From Adiantum capillus-veneris (lineage: Eukaryota > Streptophyta > Polypodiopsida > Polypodiales > Pteridaceae), in the NCBI GenBank assembly GCA_014529385.2, contig CM043969.1, positions 26,805,946 to 26,869,945 of the forward strand: 64,000 nt of DNA. The letters are read 5' to 3'. Every line of letters starts with the position of its first letter. The stretch's first letter is position 1. The position numbers and the translations under genes were made by a program. The notes under the pieces are model-generated. The model was not told the origin of the DNA. It was given only the letters and a program-made list of their open reading frames with translations, and made no database searches. Below are positions 62,351-64,000 of the stretch, piece after piece.

Positions 62351-64000
62351 ATGGGTAGAAGAAAATGCTCAGACAAGATGCAAGAGTCTCTTGAGGAAAC
62401 CCAAGCCATAGTTGCTGCTGCAAAGGCAAGCCTTCCCATCATACCGTACAGTAAAATCTAGCGTTATGTATTCACTGACCAAGCAATGACTCTACTACAA
62501 CTATGGGATCTCTGAGTTGTGTTGCAAGCTACAAGAATTGCTTTTGAGGCAGACATTATCAAGCAAGTTCTTGATTCTTTCGACGCTGAAGATGGCAGTG
62601 TCATGGTAAATGGTAGAAAGGTGTAGGTGACATCAGAGACCATAGCTTTTGCATTCAGAATTCCCAACGAGCCCAAACCATCTATGGCAACTCCACAGCA
62701 GATAAGTATAGCCCTGAAGGAGGATGAAGCGGCTAAACGTAAGCACAAGGCAAGTGGTCAAGGTGTTCCAGTAGCAGGACTGGAAGCTTCCACTGCTTAC
62801 AGGTTTGTAGCTGAAGTAGTAAGCCTTAAGAACAACCCAACGTATGTATCCGAGAAACTTTTTGCTATGCTATTGGCCAAGATATTGGATCGAAAGGTTC
62901 CTATTAACCTTTGTCAAATCCTGTCACACAGTGTGCTCCAGCAAACTGCCAAACTAAAATCCCAAAATGTTTTTAAAGCTTGGTATGTTTGGATTTTCTT
63001 TATTGGGCCACTGCTGCAGATGCTCATGAGCAGGTAAAAAAGGCTTAGAGTGAGAAGCCGGTTTCTGAGCCCAAGAACATTGAGTTGTCCTCAGACAACG
63101 AAGCAACGGACAGTCAGACTACTTCAACAGATCTGAAAAGGAAAGAAACTGAAGAACAGGCTGGCAGTTCAAAGAAGCCAAAGACTACACCGACAAAGAG
63201 CAGTGCGTTTTTGAGGCAGATAGAAAGCCAAGTCAAGACAATGAATACTGAGAAAGTTATAGTGAGCCAAACAGAGAAGCAACCTGCTTAGAAGACTGTG
63301 CCTAGCCAGTCAGTAGGACAAAGTGCAGTTGCTACTGGTTCTAGAAAAGATCAGGCCAAGGCAGCAACTTCTGAGAAGATAGCAGACTAGTCAGTGGACA
63401 AAGGCAAGGGCCACGTGGACAAAGGCAAAGGCCCAGCTTCTTCGACTCTGCCAGGTGGAGTTTCTACTCCAAATACTGAACACATTCTGCACCTGGTGAA
63501 CATGACAAGTTGCAGCAAATGCAGACCCATCAATTGAAAGGGCATCTTCTGCTATGCAAAGCTGATTATGCAACTTTACCTTACATGGCTCTAGTGACAA
63601 TATATGAGCCTACTGATTTTGATCTAGCTACAGTTAAGGATAGATGTTCACTTCTCATATAGTCTTCTTGGAATACTATTGTCAGTTGTATGGGACAATT
63701 GGTGGAGACTACTGGGTTATAAGATGAAGTGAAAAAGCTTAAAGCTGACTTGAAGGAGGCTGAAGATCAGATTCAAAATCTCCAGAAAGCACGGGAAGAG
63801 CAGACCATACAACACAGGGTACTGGAAGCTCATTCAGAAAGGGTTAATGAGTTATTAAACAAGAAGCTAGCTAAGACTGAATCTGAGATAATGATCATCA
63901 AGAATCAAGGGAATGAAGCACTGAGAGTTGCAGAACGGGCTGAAACATTGCTCAAAATGAAGCGGGTGGAATTCAACTCCCTGTTCATTCGCCATATAGC
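62351..64000 (+). pseudogene. Accessory ORF after integrase in the third Ty3 element, degraded, runs off the window
   Basis: From ATG 62351 one frame runs to 63037, with stops at 62459, 62513 and 62624. A frame change near 62990 leads into 63038-63390. The last 250 bp (63725-64000) read as a heptad-like coiled coil (K-A-D-L-K-E-A-E-D-Q-I-Q-N-L). The first part holds V-T-S-E-T-I-A-F-A-F-R-I-P-N-E, reminiscent of plant transposon-associated proteins; the middle is charged and low complexity. I see no hydrophobic fusion or membrane segment, so an envelope role is not supported. Function unknown. Confidence 0.55.

Noticed and set aside
62351-64000. Envelope gene making the third element an endogenous retrovirus
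   Set aside because: No signal peptide, fusion peptide or membrane segment is visible in the readable parts.

Overview
This window looks like nuclear DNA of a plant with a large, transposon-rich genome. The one clear host gene is a plant-type autoinhibited Ca2+-ATPase split by introns. There is also a decayed pentatricopeptide-repeat (PPR) gene of the kind abundant in seed-free plants. Nearly everything else is retrotransposon: Ty3/gypsy elements (Tat-like with two RNase H domains, and chromodomain types), Ty1/copia and LINEs. A fern or other seed-free vascular plant is my best guess, but only as inference from style; no sequence proves it.

Layout. 1-1676: remnant of a Ty3 gag/protease (minus strand) next to the end of a copia element. 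1712-2969: copia element whose gag is joined directly to RNase H (minus). 3690-4830: decayed chromovirus integrase and chromodomain (plus). 5633-10312: Ca2+-ATPase, six exons visible, first exon(s) not found. 11048-15236: poly-C tracts, a tRNA-derived SINE-like head, tandem duplications and a PPR pseudogene. 15565-15849: one unidentified ORF. 18088-21373: deleted LTR element in which gag is joined to a chromodomain. 21836-44300: a three-level nest. A LINE (21836-23308 and 42736-44300) was split by an outer Tat-like element (23309-42735), and the 3' LTR of that element was split by a younger inner Tat-like element (24219-33510). 44476-55804: LINE cluster with a chimeric two-LINE unit of about 5.6 kb duplicated in tandem. 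56479-64000: a third Ty3 element (plus) that has lost its reverse transcriptase core but has an extra degraded ORF after integrase; it runs off the window.

How it fits together. The Ca2+-ATPase is the only gene likely to serve the plant: it should pump Ca2+ out of the cytosol under calmodulin control. The retroelements form a relative timeline: LINE first, then outer element, then inner element. The inner element's two LTRs differ by only about 1% by my eye count. No bacterial-style operons, CRISPR arrays or defence systems are present. The most unusual objects are the two domain-fusion deletion derivatives (gag-RNase H and gag-chromodomain), the duplicated chimeric LINE unit, and the accessory ORFs in two LTR elements.
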